Below, in pieces: positions 37,712-46,406 of a DNA stretch of 47,417 nt (position 1 is its first letter; each line of letters opens with the position of its first letter). The notes beneath the pieces are model-generated. The model was given only the letters and a program-made list of their open reading frames with translations. It had not been told where the DNA came from and did no database searches. Source of the DNA: Saccharofermentans sp. (GTDB taxonomy: Bacteria > Bacillota > Clostridia > Saccharofermentanales > Saccharofermentanaceae); the NCBI GenBank assembly GCA_024403695.1, contig JAKSRI010000022.1, forward strand, positions 1-47,417, written 5' to 3'. Position numbers and translations under genes: made by a program.

Positions 37712-38905
37712 TTATTCTGCAAATACATGTGGTCTCTTGCCTGTTACCAGGTCTCTCCAGAATGGAGACATGTTACGTAAATATTCGACTACTTCTTTTA
37801 CTGACTTAACCAGATAATCGATTTCTTCCTCTGTTACGTCTTCAGAGAGAGACAATCTCAATGAACCGTGCGCCACCTCGTGTGGTCTTCCTATAGCCAG
37901 GAGTACGTGGCTAGGATCAAGTGAACCTGATGTGCAGGCGGAACCAGAAGAAGCAGACACGCCCTTATCATCAAGAAGGAGCAACAATGACTCGCCCTCG
38001 ATACCTTCAAAGCAGAAGTTAACTGTTCCAGGAAGGCGTGCATCTCTGTCGCCGTTCAACTCTGAATAAGGAATCTCATCAAGTCCGGCAATCAGCTTGT
38101 CTCTAAGTGGAGTAAGTTTCTTCGCATATCCATCAAGGTCTGCTGTCGCATCTTCCAAAGCTACTACCATACCTGCGATAGCTGGAAGATTCTCAGTTCC
38201 TGCACGCTTACCTCGCTCCTGTGCACCACCCTCTATGATATTCGTGAGAAATATTCCTTTACGCGCATACAAGATACCGATTCCCTTAGGTCCGTGGAAC
38301 TTGTGTGCAGAAAGACTCAGCATGTCGATGTTATCTCTCTTAATATCAACTGCCACATGGCCGATAGCCTGCACTGCATCTGTGTGGAAAAGCACACCCT
38401 TCTCACGACACACAGCGCCAATCTCGCTAATTGGCTGCACAGTTCCAATCTCGTTGTTCGCGTACATAATAGTTACGAGGGCTGTGTCTTCCCTTATGGC
38501 TTTCGCCACCTGATCAGCTGTTACGACACCATTGGAGTGCACGTCCAAAAGCTCCACCTCGAAGCCTTCCTTCTCCAGCTTCTTAAGTGTGTGCAACACG
38601 GCATGGTGCTCGAAAGCGGTGGAAATAATGTGCTTCTTACCCTTCTTCTCACCACTGCGTGCGGCGGAAACAATTGCCTGATTGTCTGCCTCACTTCCAC
38701 CTGAAGTGAAATAAATCTCTCTTGCCTCACAACCAAGAACCGCTGCGGCTCTGCTTCTAAACTCCTCGAGGGCCTCCTTCGCTTTCTGGCCAATCTCGTA
38801 AAGACTGGATGGATTACCATAAACCTCTCGCATATATGGAAGCATAGCGTTAATCGCATTCTCGCTCATTTTTGTTGTGGCTGCATTGTCTGCGTATATA
38901 TTCAT
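37712..38905 (-). CDS. iscS: Cysteine desulfurase IscS/NifS
   Basis: 397 residues. PLP enzyme: [11 protein letters not shown] start, ETEH-equivalent [13 protein letters not shown] Lys in [12 protein letters not shown], and the mobile sulfur-carrying Cys in [17 protein letters not shown]. It gives sulfur to IscU. The ATG at 38905 has GGAGGG upstream; a longer frame to 38941 runs into the promoter palindrome and is rejected. First gene of the iscS-iscU-hydrolase unit. Confidence 0.96.
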   Translation of the reverse strand: MNIYADNAATTKMSENAINAMLPYMREVYGNPSSLYEIGQKAKEALEEFRSRAAAVLGCEAREIYFTSGGSEADNQAIVSAARSGEKKGKKHIISTAFEHHAVLHTLKKLEKEGFEVELLDVHSNGVVTADQVAKAIREDTALVTIMYANNEIGTVQPISEIGAVCREKGVLFHTDAVQAIGHVAVDIKRDNIDMLSLSAHKFHGPKGIGILYARKGIFLTNIIEGGAQERGKRAGTENLPAIAGMVVALEDATADLDGYAKKLTPLRDKLIAGLDEIPYSELNGDRDARLPGTVNFCFEGIEGESLLLLLDDKGVSASSGSACTSGSLDPSHVLLAIGRPHEVAHGSLRLSLSEDVTEEEIDYLVKSVKEVVEYLRNMSPFWRDLVTGKRPHVFAE

Positions 38906-38937
38906 AAAGCCCTCCAACTGGGTATGATTATTTCTAT

Positions 38938-38960
38938 TCACCTATCTACATAGTAGGTGA
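38938..38960. promoter_or_regulatory. Operator-like inverted repeat below the isc promoter
   Basis: TCACCTA...TAGGTGA (arms 38938-38944 and 38954-38960), located directly after the -10 box. It shares the ACCTA half-site with the larger palindrome that spans the promoter. Confidence 0.45.
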
Positions 38961-38967
38961 TAGGGCT

Positions 38968-39004
38968 ATTATAAAACCTATTGCCTAGTTAAGCAATAGG
39001 TTTT
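38968..39004 (-). promoter_or_regulatory. isc operon promoter inside a 12-bp inverted repeat
   Basis: On the minus strand TTGCTT (38991-38996), 17 bp, then TATAAT (38968-38973). The inverted repeat AAAACCTATTGC / GCAATAGGTTTT (38973-38984, 38993-39004) covers both boxes. It suggests a repressor, such as an Rrf2/IscR-type protein, binds here. It may double as a weak terminator for the CPBP gene upstream. Confidence 0.55.
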
Positions 39005-39027
39005 GGGTATTTCTATAATATTATGGT

Positions 39028-39087
39028 GTTTTGCAACTTCGTTTTATCACAATGAGCAGTGTTTTTCATACTTTGATGTTGCAAAAT
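39028..39087. repeat. Dispersed palindromic element, copy 2
   Basis: 60 bp with terminal inverted repeats GTTTTGCAAC / GTTGCAAAAT, about 77% identical to 11549-11608 in the same orientation. It lies between the CPBP gene and the isc promoter. Non-coding. Confidence 0.6.
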
Positions 39088-39121
39088 GCTCAACCGCCAG
39101 TCCAGGGCAACGATCAATAAA

Positions 39122-39730
39122 TCAAAGTGCCATGCATGTAACAATCACATTTGTAATTCCGTGGAGCATCCAGCTAGGAACGATGGATCCAGATGCCTTC
39201 TTCTCATTAACCCATCCGAGAATGAAACCAACAATAGCAGGAAGAATTGTGAGAGCAACAGTAACGCCAACATTATGTGTTGCTGCGCCAAATGGAACAC
39301 CATGCACGAGGCCGAAAGCAATTGCCTGAATTACGTTGCCTGCCATGAAACCAAACTTGCCACTAATTCTCTTAAGAATGAATCCTCTGAAAAGAATCTC
39401 CTCAGAAAGGCCTGTTCTGATAAGACCATATACGAAAGCGAGAGGGATACCTGCCATGCCCTTGCCTGCGAAGCCGCTACCAGCTGTTGTTACATCTCCT
39501 GCGAACTTGTTAGCGAGGAAGTTTGTCATAAAGCCATATACAATCAAAGCAATTACAGCGATAACTACTGCCTTAAGCAAACCACCATTGGACTTAACTT
39601 TCTTAAGGCCAATCCACTTGAAGAAGTTCTCCTTCTTACGTGCTGTGATGAGCCACCAAATAAATGGAATCAATGCGAATAATACAACCTGTCCTACTGC
39701 GCCAACCAACTCTGAAATAAATGTGTTCAT
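39122..39730 (-). CDS. CPBP-family (CAAX protease-like) membrane protein
   Basis: 202 residues, six or so membrane helices. CPBP motifs: EEILFRGFIL (motif 1, EExxxR), AFGLVHG (motif 2, His) and MLHGITN (motif 3). Members are Rce1-like intramembrane proteases or bacteriocin-immunity proteins; no bacteriocin genes are visible nearby. The start has an AGGTAT site. Confidence 0.9.
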   Translation of the reverse strand: MNTFISELVGAVGQVVLFALIPFIWWLITARKKENFFKWIGLKKVKSNGGLLKAVVIAVIALIVYGFMTNFLANKFAGDVTTAGSGFAGKGMAGIPLAFVYGLIRTGLSEEILFRGFILKRISGKFGFMAGNVIQAIAFGLVHGVPFGAATHNVGVTVALTILPAIVGFILGWVNEKKASGSIVPSWMLHGITNVIVTCMAL

Positions 39731-39784
39731 GTTCTATACCTATTCTTATTTTCCGTGTTTTTTGTTTGCGAGCATAATTTAGCA

Positions 39785-39820
39785 CATAAAAAATTCACCA
39801 CATGGAATATGTGGTGAATT
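39785..39820 (-). terminator. Intrinsic terminator of the anti-sigma factor gene
   Basis: 12-bp perfect stem AATTCACCACAT / ATGTGGTGAATT (39792-39803, 39809-39820), followed on the minus strand by TTTTTTATG. It lies about 30 nt after the stop of the 39852 gene. Confidence 0.9.
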
Positions 39821-39851
39821 GTATTTATTTTGTGGTTAACTGCAAATTGTA

Positions 39852-40676
39852 TTAGCCCACACCATTAACCATGTAGTACTGGTGATTAGCGCTAGGGTCG
39901 TATGTAACCACGCCCTCTGTGGCACGAACTGAAAGGCCCTGAGCGATTTTCTCGAGCTCACCCATGTCTTCGCCGGAAAGGAAGAAAATATATCCATCTG
40001 GGTGCTGGAGGATGATGTAGCAGTCATCATAACTGTAGTAAGTATCATCATCACTTTCGATGCCGTCTGGGATATCGATGTCGCCTTCTCTGTGACCAAA
40101 CATCTTAAGTGCATTGTATTCGCCAATCTGTTCTTCTTCTACGCTACGGAACTCGTCCTCGAAGAACATAAATCCGTCTGGTCCAAACTGGGCTGTGTAG
40201 TAGAGCTCAATGTTATACACATTGTAATTAGCGTCAAAAAACTGAAGAGGCTCAGCCCCCCAGGTTGTTGGATCTCCAAAACCTTCATTAATATATCCTG
40301 CAGGAAGATAAGAAGGTAAAAACTCCACCTTGTTACATGACTCTGGTCCCTCAAAACTTACATACTTACTCACCTTATCGTAAGTAACAACTTCATTAGA
40401 AAATCCGTCCTTATCCTCTACCTGATATTCCACAGTTAATTTCTCGCCAGGAGCGGCATCGCGCTGCTTGATACCAAAAAAGTCTGTCGCATATGCTGTG
40501 ATTCCAAGTGCCAGTGCGAGGCTGGCAGCAACTCCAACTCCTACTAATCTTTTACTCATTCCACGTTTCATATTAGTTATTTCTGATACTTTCGCCTGGT
40601 CGTGTAATTCCAATGCCTCAAGTTTGTATTCTTCAGAAATGTTTTTAATGGCCTCAGATATTACTTCCGGTCTCAT
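39852..40676 (-). CDS. Membrane anti-sigma factor, DUF4367-like
   Basis: 274 residues. A cytosolic N-terminus of about 40 residues, one membrane helix (about 44-65, LVGVGVAASLALALGITAYA), and an extracellular domain with the FLPSYLPAGYIN motif typical of DUF4367-type anti-sigma factors and related sensors. It overlaps the ECF sigma gene by four bases (ATGA), so the two are translated together. The signal is unknown. Confidence 0.85.
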   Translation of the reverse strand: MRPEVISEAIKNISEEYKLEALELHDQAKVSEITNMKRGMSKRLVGVGVAASLALALGITAYATDFFGIKQRDAAPGEKLTVEYQVEDKDGFSNEVVTYDKVSKYVSFEGPESCNKVEFLPSYLPAGYINEGFGDPTTWGAEPLQFFDANYNVYNIELYYTAQFGPDGFMFFEDEFRSVEEEQIGEYNALKMFGHREGDIDIPDGIESDDDTYYSYDDCYIILQHPDGYIFFLSGEDMGELEKIAQGLSVRATEGVVTYDPSANHQYYMVNGVG

Positions 40677-41227
40677 ATCAGTTTCTCCTTCTGTAAAAAT
40701 TTGCGGAGCTTCTCGCGGGTGCGATGAAGACGAAGGGTTACAACGGACTCTTTCAGTCCTGTTCGTGATGCTATGTCTTGAACGGTATCTGAAAGATAAT
40801 ATCTGGAAACGAACATCTGCCTGTCTTGCTTTTTGAGCTTGCCCAGAAAGCGGTTAATTGCAGCGGACAATTCCTCCGCCTCACAATACGCTTCCACCGA
40901 AGCCCTAGAACTCAGGCACTCCTGTAACTCATCTATTGGCTCATCACTATAAGAATTACGCTTCTCGGAAGTGTTATATCTATATCTATCTAATGCTTTA
41001 TTACGTGCAACACTTACGAAAAAAGCTTTAAGCGATGAGGGTCTCTCTGGGGGAATGGAATTCCATGTGGTGAACAGGGAATCATTCACACACTCTTCCG
41101 CATCAGATGAGTTATGAAGGACATTCGCACAGATACCTTGCGCAAGTTTTCCGTATTTGGTCGATAATTCGCTAATTGCCTGTTCCGAGCGCTCCATGAA
41201 CAAATTAATTATCATCTCATCTTCCAT
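40673..41227 (-). CDS. ECF-family RNA polymerase sigma factor
   Basis: 184 residues. Region 2 spans about 20-85 (AISELSTKYGKLAQGICANVLHN, AEECVNDSLFTTWNSIPP, FVSVARNKALDRYR), and region 4 about 120-180 (LSDTVQDIASRTGLKESVVTLRLHRTREKL). The ATG at 41227 has AAAGGA at a slightly long distance; 13 extra residues upstream are not needed. It has its own ECF-type promoter (41285-41312), so it is probably autoregulated. Confidence 0.93.
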   Translation of the reverse strand: MEDEMIINLFMERSEQAISELSTKYGKLAQGICANVLHNSSDAEECVNDSLFTTWNSIPPERPSSLKAFFVSVARNKALDRYRYNTSEKRNSYSDEPIDELQECLSSRASVEAYCEAEELSAAINRFLGKLKKQDRQMFVSRYYLSDTVQDIASRTGLKESVVTLRLHRTREKLRKFLQKEKLI

Positions 41228-41284
41228 TTTGTATCTATCCTTTATTGTCTTCTTAGTCGCATCCAACGACTGCTCTCATCTATA

Positions 41285-41312
41285 TAGACGAATTACAGTC
41301 GAAGATATTTCA
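41285..41312 (-). promoter_or_regulatory. ECF-type autoregulatory promoter
   Basis: On the minus strand TGAAAT (41307-41312), 16 bp, then CGTCTA (41285-41290). This resembles the TGAAAC-N16-CGTC(T)A promoters used by ECF sigma factors of Firmicutes. It lies between the solute-binding-protein stop and the sigma gene, 57 bp before its start. Confidence 0.65.
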
Positions 41313-41327
41313 ATATTTTTTTAAATT

Positions 41328-43760
41328 TTATCCTCTTTCTTCCACAACGGTATCCACGCGGTTCTGCAAGATGTCAATTATCTCATCCAAACTCTTCTGA
41401 TCCTCTAGATATGGTTGTATCTCCTCCGACAGGATTATGGAGATAGAAGGATCTATAGTAGATATATGTGCTACATCGATACAGTTTGTTTGAAATTTCT
41501 GAACGGTCGTAGGATCAATTTCACCGCCACCAAACATCATGTGTCCAGAAACAGAATAGTTACCCTCGCCATTTATTATACGATTATATTGACTCACCAA
41601 ATCATTAGCGGTTCTTACATAAGATTCACGGTTCACAGGAAATCCCTCATTAACAGCAATATAATCCTGTACCTCATCAGCAAGAAGCAATTCAACAAAC
41701 GTCCAACAGGCATCGGGACTTGAAGCCTGAGCAGATATTCCTACTGAATTCTTAATATAAGCAGATGGGCCTCGTCCATCACTAGTAGGCATACCGAATA
41801 ACAACGCATCTGTAAAATCATATTCATTAGGATTATAAGGGTCACCATTACGAGTATGGAACTCTGTCAAATAATTATTAAACCCATTCAGAGGGATATA
41901 GTATGCAGGCTCATTAGGATAGTAGCCATCCTCATTTATCTTGTTAAAAGGTTTATTCTTAATATACTCTGCCACCGCACGGAATTCAGAATTATCAAAA
42001 TTCACCTTACCGTCCTTAACAAATGAATCACTCATTGCCCCCACACACTCTCTAAAATACTGCGCACGAGGCAAGTGAATAGGCTCCTGACCATTACATA
42101 CTTTATCCACAAAATCGAGATATTCATCGTAAGTGAATCCCACCTTATACTCACCAACATTCTTAGGGGAAGTAAAAATTCCATTCAGGGTAAATGATAA
42201 TGGCAGCTGATAGAGAGCGCCTGAGCTCTTAGAGCCATCAATAATGTTAGAAAAATAAGCAGAAGAATCTAACTTTGAAACATAGCTGGTCAAATCAATC
42301 AAGTAATCAGCATTATTAAGCTGACTGTATCCATACCCATCGATAATAATATCTGGACCCTCACCTGCCAGCAAATCAATAGACAACTGATAGGAAAGTT
42401 TATCCTTAGCAGCGGTATATGTTGCATCCGCTACTTCGGCTGAAATGTCATAGTCCAAATCCACAGTAACATCCACATTATATGTGTCATCGTATCTAAT
42501 GAAATATTCTGAATTTGTCTCGTTATACTTGCACACAGCATCCGCTACAGGCCTATTTACCTCGCTAAGGCAACCCAGCTCAATAATCGTCTTACCAGCA
42601 TTAGGATTAGTGTCATTCTTGGTAAGCTTATAAAGATAGTAATTAGTATGGGATCCGACAAAACTTCCTGTAAATGTCTTACAAGCAAAGAGAATAGACG
42701 TATCACTATAGTCAACAAGCATACAATCCTTAACATCACAACGATTAACATTACTGTCGTTAAAATCAAAGACCTGTTTAACCTCATGCTTATCAAAATC
42801 GAGTTCGTTGATGTATCCATATTCTGCATACAGCGCATGACCATTAAGGAAAACCATAGTGTCATTCACCTTATCAAGCCAATCCGTTCCTTCAGGGCTA
42901 GTGTCTTTTACCGTCATATCAGAATAATTAAGAACCCAGAACTTAGGTTTATGCTGGTCACAGTAAGCCATAATCATGGCGGAGTTATCCTTATAATCGA
43001 AGATTTTAATATCATGAATATTCTCGTCAGGGAAGTATTGACCTAGATTAATGTTTGTTTTCTTTCCAGCCGCGTCAGTTACTTCCAAAGTATAACTGCT
43101 TTTATTTGCATTATGGTCAGTTATGGCAGTAGTTGTTATCATATACCCGTTTACCTTAAACGTATCATCGTAATACTCAGAAGCACTGGTTGACATCTCC
43201 TTCTCGACAGGTACTCTGTCACTAATCTCACCTGTCACAGGATTTATTTTAAATTCATAGAAATTCAATTCTCGATTAGTATTACCATGAGCATCTACAT
43301 TTGTGTCATCATATCTAATGACTCCAATCTCAATCATGCCATCTATAAGGTCGAGATTTTCCATATACTCACAACTGGAGTCAACTGCATCCGCCAAGGA
43401 TATTCTATTAACTATACCGCCATTGGAATTAACACATAAAATATCCTGATGATAGTAATCAAGATAGTTATCATTCTCCCAGTCAAAATCATTAGGAACT
43501 ACTTCTTCAGACTGAACCAGACAACAGAAATTATCATCAGCCATTCCAATATAACAGAACTGGGCACTACTATAATTTTTGCCATCTGCATAATAGATTT
43601 CTGAGATATCGATCTTTTCAGTTGAATACCAAACTGAATCCTCTTCTACCAGCACTGGGTCCTTGGTCTCATCCACCTTCTTACAACCTGACAGCGCTAC
43701 TGTACCCAGCAACATAGATGCAACCAATGTTGTCGCAACTCTTCTTATAATTCTATTCAT
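41328..43760 (-). CDS. Large lipoprotein: N-terminal beta-rich domain plus family-1 solute-binding domain
   Basis: 810 residues. Lipobox ALSGC with Cys near residue 26. The first 400 residues look like a repeated-strand (beta-propeller-like) domain with many Tyr, Asn and Asp. From about residue 430 the sequence follows ABC solute-binding family 1: DISAEV...LSYQLSIDLLAGEGPDIII, LTSYVSKLDSSAYF, GALYQLPLSF, FTYDEYLDFVDKV, ISAQASSPDACWTFVELLL. Its length is twice that of a normal binding protein, and no permease or ATPase genes are adjacent. The ATG at 43760 has GGGGAGG; the 21-nt upstream extension lacks a site. It may be a sensor or carbohydrate-binding lipoprotein instead of a transporter part. 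Confidence 0.85.
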   Translation of the reverse strand: MNRIIRRVATTLVASMLLGTVALSGCKKVDETKDPVLVEEDSVWYSTEKIDISEIYYADGKNYSSAQFCYIGMADDNFCCLVQSEEVVPNDFDWENDNYLDYYHQDILCVNSNGGIVNRISLADAVDSSCEYMENLDLIDGMIEIGVIRYDDTNVDAHGNTNRELNFYEFKINPVTGEISDRVPVEKEMSTSASEYYDDTFKVNGYMITTTAITDHNANKSSYTLEVTDAAGKKTNINLGQYFPDENIHDIKIFDYKDNSAMIMAYCDQHKPKFWVLNYSDMTVKDTSPEGTDWLDKVNDTMVFLNGHALYAEYGYINELDFDKHEVKQVFDFNDSNVNRCDVKDCMLVDYSDTSILFACKTFTGSFVGSHTNYYLYKLTKNDTNPNAGKTIIELGCLSEVNRPVADAVCKYNETNSEYFIRYDDTYNVDVTVDLDYDISAEVADATYTAAKDKLSYQLSIDLLAGEGPDIIIDGYGYSQLNNADYLIDLTSYVSKLDSSAYFSNIIDGSKSSGALYQLPLSFTLNGIFTSPKNVGEYKVGFTYDEYLDFVDKVCNGQEPIHLPRAQYFRECVGAMSDSFVKDGKVNFDNSEFRAVAEYIKNKPFNKINEDGYYPNEPAYYIPLNGFNNYLTEFHTRNGDPYNPNEYDFTDALLFGMPTSDGRGPSAYIKNSVGISAQASSPDACWTFVELLLADEVQDYIAVNEGFPVNRESYVRTANDLVSQYNRIINGEGNYSVSGHMMFGGGEIDPTTVQKFQTNCIDVAHISTIDPSISIILSEEIQPYLEDQKSLDEIIDILQNRVDTVVEERG

Positions 43761-43851
43761 TATGACCTCCCCTGGGCACAATTATTCTTGCCCTAAGACC
43801 ATAATAAAGAAAGGATGTCTCCTAGTTGATTTGAAGATGTGTCAAAGTTGT

Positions 43852-44006
43852 CTCTTGTTGGCTGTTATTGCCTCTTGTTGCCATGCACGTTGACATTTTC
43901 GAACCGATATGGCAACTTTTCTGAGTTTTATGGCAAATTTACAATTATTACCAAAGGCGTTGCCAAATTCATCGTGAAATGGCAACTTGAGGGGAATTCA
44001 TGGCAA
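43852..44006. promoter_or_regulatory. Cluster of helically phased TGGCAA boxes upstream of the large lipoprotein gene
   Basis: TGGCAAC at 43910 and TGGCAAA at 43931 (21 bp apart); again TGGCAAC at 43980 and TGGCAAA at 44001 (21 bp apart). Inverted copies TTGCCA begin at 43878 and 43960, and CTCTTGTTG occurs at 43852 and 43872 (20 bp apart). The 271-bp gap between the genes at 43760 and 44032 holds this cluster and a possible -10 TATTAT (43801-43806) on the minus strand; no gene. Confidence 0.5.
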
Positions 44007-44031
44007 ATCACAACAACGCAACACGACAACT

Positions 44032-45336
44032 TTAATAGATCGCCTTAATGCAGCAACTATTTGGAACAAAGTCGATGCCAAGCTTTGTCTGGATATCATC
44101 TGAAGACATATCAACCCACTTACCATCAACATAAGCAAATGACTCACCAGGCTTTGCAAAAACTCTGTACTCGATGCATTCATCTCCAAAGTTCTCACCC
44201 TCAACTGCAGCCGCACCAGAATACTCTACAACGATAGAATACTTGCCAACACTAACAGGCTCATCAAGGTCAACCACGTGGTATCCAGAGTGCTCGAAAC
44301 TTGCCTCCTGCTCATAAAGAACCTTGTCCATCTTCTCATCACAAATATAGATGTGCACGTCCTCATTCTTCTCAGGGATATAAAGGCCAACTGCTCTCAG
44401 GTCACCTGGATCATTAAACACGTTCGCAGTTTTGGTTGTGCTTCCAGTGGAGAAAGAATTTGTAGCACCTGCATCATAAGCAGTAACGTGATCATAATCC
44501 TCAGACAAAATGAAAACGGTGTTCTCACATAAACTCATTTCATAAGAAATCCAGTAATAGCCGCCGTCAAAGAAAGCGTTTCCACCACTATTCTGGCAAA
44601 GCCATGCACCATTCTGACTTGGCTGATTTACGAAATACTCTTTTGGAAAATTATCGTCCCAACCAACAATACACACAGCGTGGTCTTTCTCGGCGGATTT
44701 AACATTATATGTCAGATATCCATCAAAGCGGCCAACATAACTCTGGTACTGGTCATTAAGTGCTACATGAAGAGCACCGTTATTTTTGATAACTTCCTTA
44801 AGTTCCTCGATACTATATCCCTCATAATTGGTAGCATCCACAAGGATATAGTCGCCATAACCATTGGAAAGACGCTCGGATACCATCCAGCCCCAGCCAC
44901 CCCAGTCATATCGATCAGTGCCAAGCAAAATAAAGTATCCCTCTTCTTTATCGTCATCGTAGATATAATCACAAAGTTCCATCTCATCGAGAGAGATAGT
45001 CTCGCCCTTTACCTTCAGATAATATGACTCCATGGATGTTGACGCTGCACATACCCAGCATGTTCCAGCTTTCTGTGGTTTAACAGGTGTGCCATAACCT
45101 TCATCAATCAAACTGTAGTAACCCTCATCGCCGTGTACATAATGCTCCACCGGCGCCTCTGTCTCTGTTGTCTCAGCTGGCGCATCCACATCCTCAGCCT
45201 CGGAAGTTTCTACAACAATAGTATCATCAGCAGATGTACTCTCCGCTGCTGTATCCTCTTTTTTACCGCAGCCTGTAGCTATCAAAGAGAGACCAAAACT
45301 TAACAAAAGTGCTGTTGCAATATATTTTCTATTCAT
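44032..45336 (-). CDS. Papain-like (C1 family) cysteine protease lipoprotein
   Basis: 434 residues. Lipobox IATGC with Cys near residue 23, an acidic Thr/Glu/Val-rich linker (about 30-65), then a C1 peptidase domain: oxyanion Gln and catalytic Cys93 in PQKAGTCWVCAA, catalytic His in DHAVCIVGWDD, Asn in LCQNSGG, and a C-terminal beta-domain (about 300-434). No propeptide is obvious. It should act on the outer cell surface. The start at 45336 has AGGAAA; an upstream Met three codons earlier is too close to that site. Divergent from the second AraC gene. Confidence 0.9.
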   Translation of the reverse strand: MNRKYIATALLLSFGLSLIATGCGKKEDTAAESTSADDTIVVETSEAEDVDAPAETTETEAPVEHYVHGDEGYYSLIDEGYGTPVKPQKAGTCWVCAASTSMESYYLKVKGETISLDEMELCDYIYDDDKEEGYFILLGTDRYDWGGWGWMVSERLSNGYGDYILVDATNYEGYSIEELKEVIKNNGALHVALNDQYQSYVGRFDGYLTYNVKSAEKDHAVCIVGWDDNFPKEYFVNQPSQNGAWLCQNSGGNAFFDGGYYWISYEMSLCENTVFILSEDYDHVTAYDAGATNSFSTGSTTKTANVFNDPGDLRAVGLYIPEKNEDVHIYICDEKMDKVLYEQEASFEHSGYHVVDLDEPVSVGKYSIVVEYSGAAAVEGENFGDECIEYRVFAKPGESFAYVDGKWVDMSSDDIQTKLGIDFVPNSCCIKAIY

Positions 45337-45409
45337 ATAATCCATTTCCTATCACAATATTTTAAATATGAACCTATTCTACTCTTCAATTTAATGGCAT
45401 TTCCACAAG

Positions 45410-45436
45410 GATATTGTTAAAATATATAACAATATC
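45410..45436. promoter_or_regulatory. Perfect 10-bp inverted repeat between protease and AraC genes
   Basis: Arms GATATTGTTA (45410-45419) and TAACAATATC (45427-45436) with a 7-bp AT spacer. It lies 26 bp before the AraC start and 74 bp before the protease start, in a divergent gap. Probable operator; a hairpin in the AraC leader is also possible. Confidence 0.5.
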
Positions 45437-45461
45437 GTAAAAGTCGAACCGAGGGCAAACA

Positions 45462-46376
45462 ATGGCAGATGATATAATTCTTGAATACGATGGTGAATTA
45501 TTAGTTGAATTCAAGCAAAGGGACGACCGTTCTGAGATCGTTAACTATAACTGTCCTTCTTTTCCTTGCTTCTCGTTCCCTGGCTTTCTCACAGGCATAG
45601 AACCATGGGTTAGAAACGCCCACTGGCACGAAGACATCGAGATTCTCACAGTGAAAAAAGGCACCATGGCCTACAACGTAAACGGTAAACTTATCGAACT
45701 TAATAAGGGAGATTCCCTCTTTGTTAATTCCAGAAATCTTCATTACTCAGATGGAATTAACCTTCAGTATGCTGAATATCACATTATCGTAGCTCACCCA
45801 CGCATTCTCTCATCAACTAATATTGTTGACCGCGATTATCTGCTTCCTGTTCTTACAGATGCAAACTGCGAGTACATCCTGTTCCAAAATGGCACTAAGG
45901 CCGCCTCCGAGATATCTGCACAAAGCCAGAACATTATCGACAACCACGAGAACCCCCTCGAAATTACCAGAAGTCTTTTTAACATCTGGCACCACATATA
46001 TGAAGAACACAGCAAGATGAACGACAAGAAGAGCACATCTCCTTCCTATCGTATCGAGTCCGTAAAGGATATGATTGGCTTTATCAAGGACAACTACCAG
46101 AATAAAATCACTCTGGGGCAGATTGCTAACCACGGGAACGTGAGCAAATCCACATGCAACAACTTATTTAAGAGCTGTACAGGATACACTCCAACAGACT
46201 ATCTAATACGTTATCGAATCGACAAAGCTATCGAGCTTTTGCAAAACACAGAGGACAACATAAGCACCATCAGCGGCAAGTGCGGCTTTAACACCCCAAG
46301 CTATATGACGGAACAGTTTGTAAGGTGCCTTAAGGTTACACCTCGCGAATTTCGTCGTCAGATGCAGGAGGCGTAG
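45462..46376 (+). CDS. AraC-family transcriptional regulator (second of two)
   Basis: 304 residues. N-terminal cupin: HWHEDIEILTVKKGTMAYNVNGK and GDSLFVNSRNLHY. C-terminal HTH_18 from about residue 200 with KITLGQIANHGNVSKSTCNNLFKS and NISTISGKCGFNTPSYMTEQFVR, ending KVTPREFRR. CGAGGG precedes the ATG. It is divergent from the protease lipoprotein gene and close to the phased repeats upstream of the large binding-protein gene, which it may regulate. Confidence 0.93.
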   Translation: MADDIILEYDGELLVEFKQRDDRSEIVNYNCPSFPCFSFPGFLTGIEPWVRNAHWHEDIEILTVKKGTMAYNVNGKLIELNKGDSLFVNSRNLHYSDGINLQYAEYHIIVAHPRILSSTNIVDRDYLLPVLTDANCEYILFQNGTKAASEISAQSQNIIDNHENPLEITRSLFNIWHHIYEEHSKMNDKKSTSPSYRIESVKDMIGFIKDNYQNKITLGQIANHGNVSKSTCNNLFKSCTGYTPTDYLIRYRIDKAIELLQNTEDNISTISGKCGFNTPSYMTEQFVRCLKVTPREFRRQMQEA

Positions 46377-46406
46377 TCTTCCATTGTTGCCTAATATATA
46401 AAAAAC

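Noticed and set aside
38973..39004. Palindrome as a simple intrinsic terminator of the CPBP gene
   Set aside because: The T-run is short on the minus strand and the arms hold well-spaced -35 and -10 boxes of the isc operon, so an operator is the better reading; dual use cannot be excluded.
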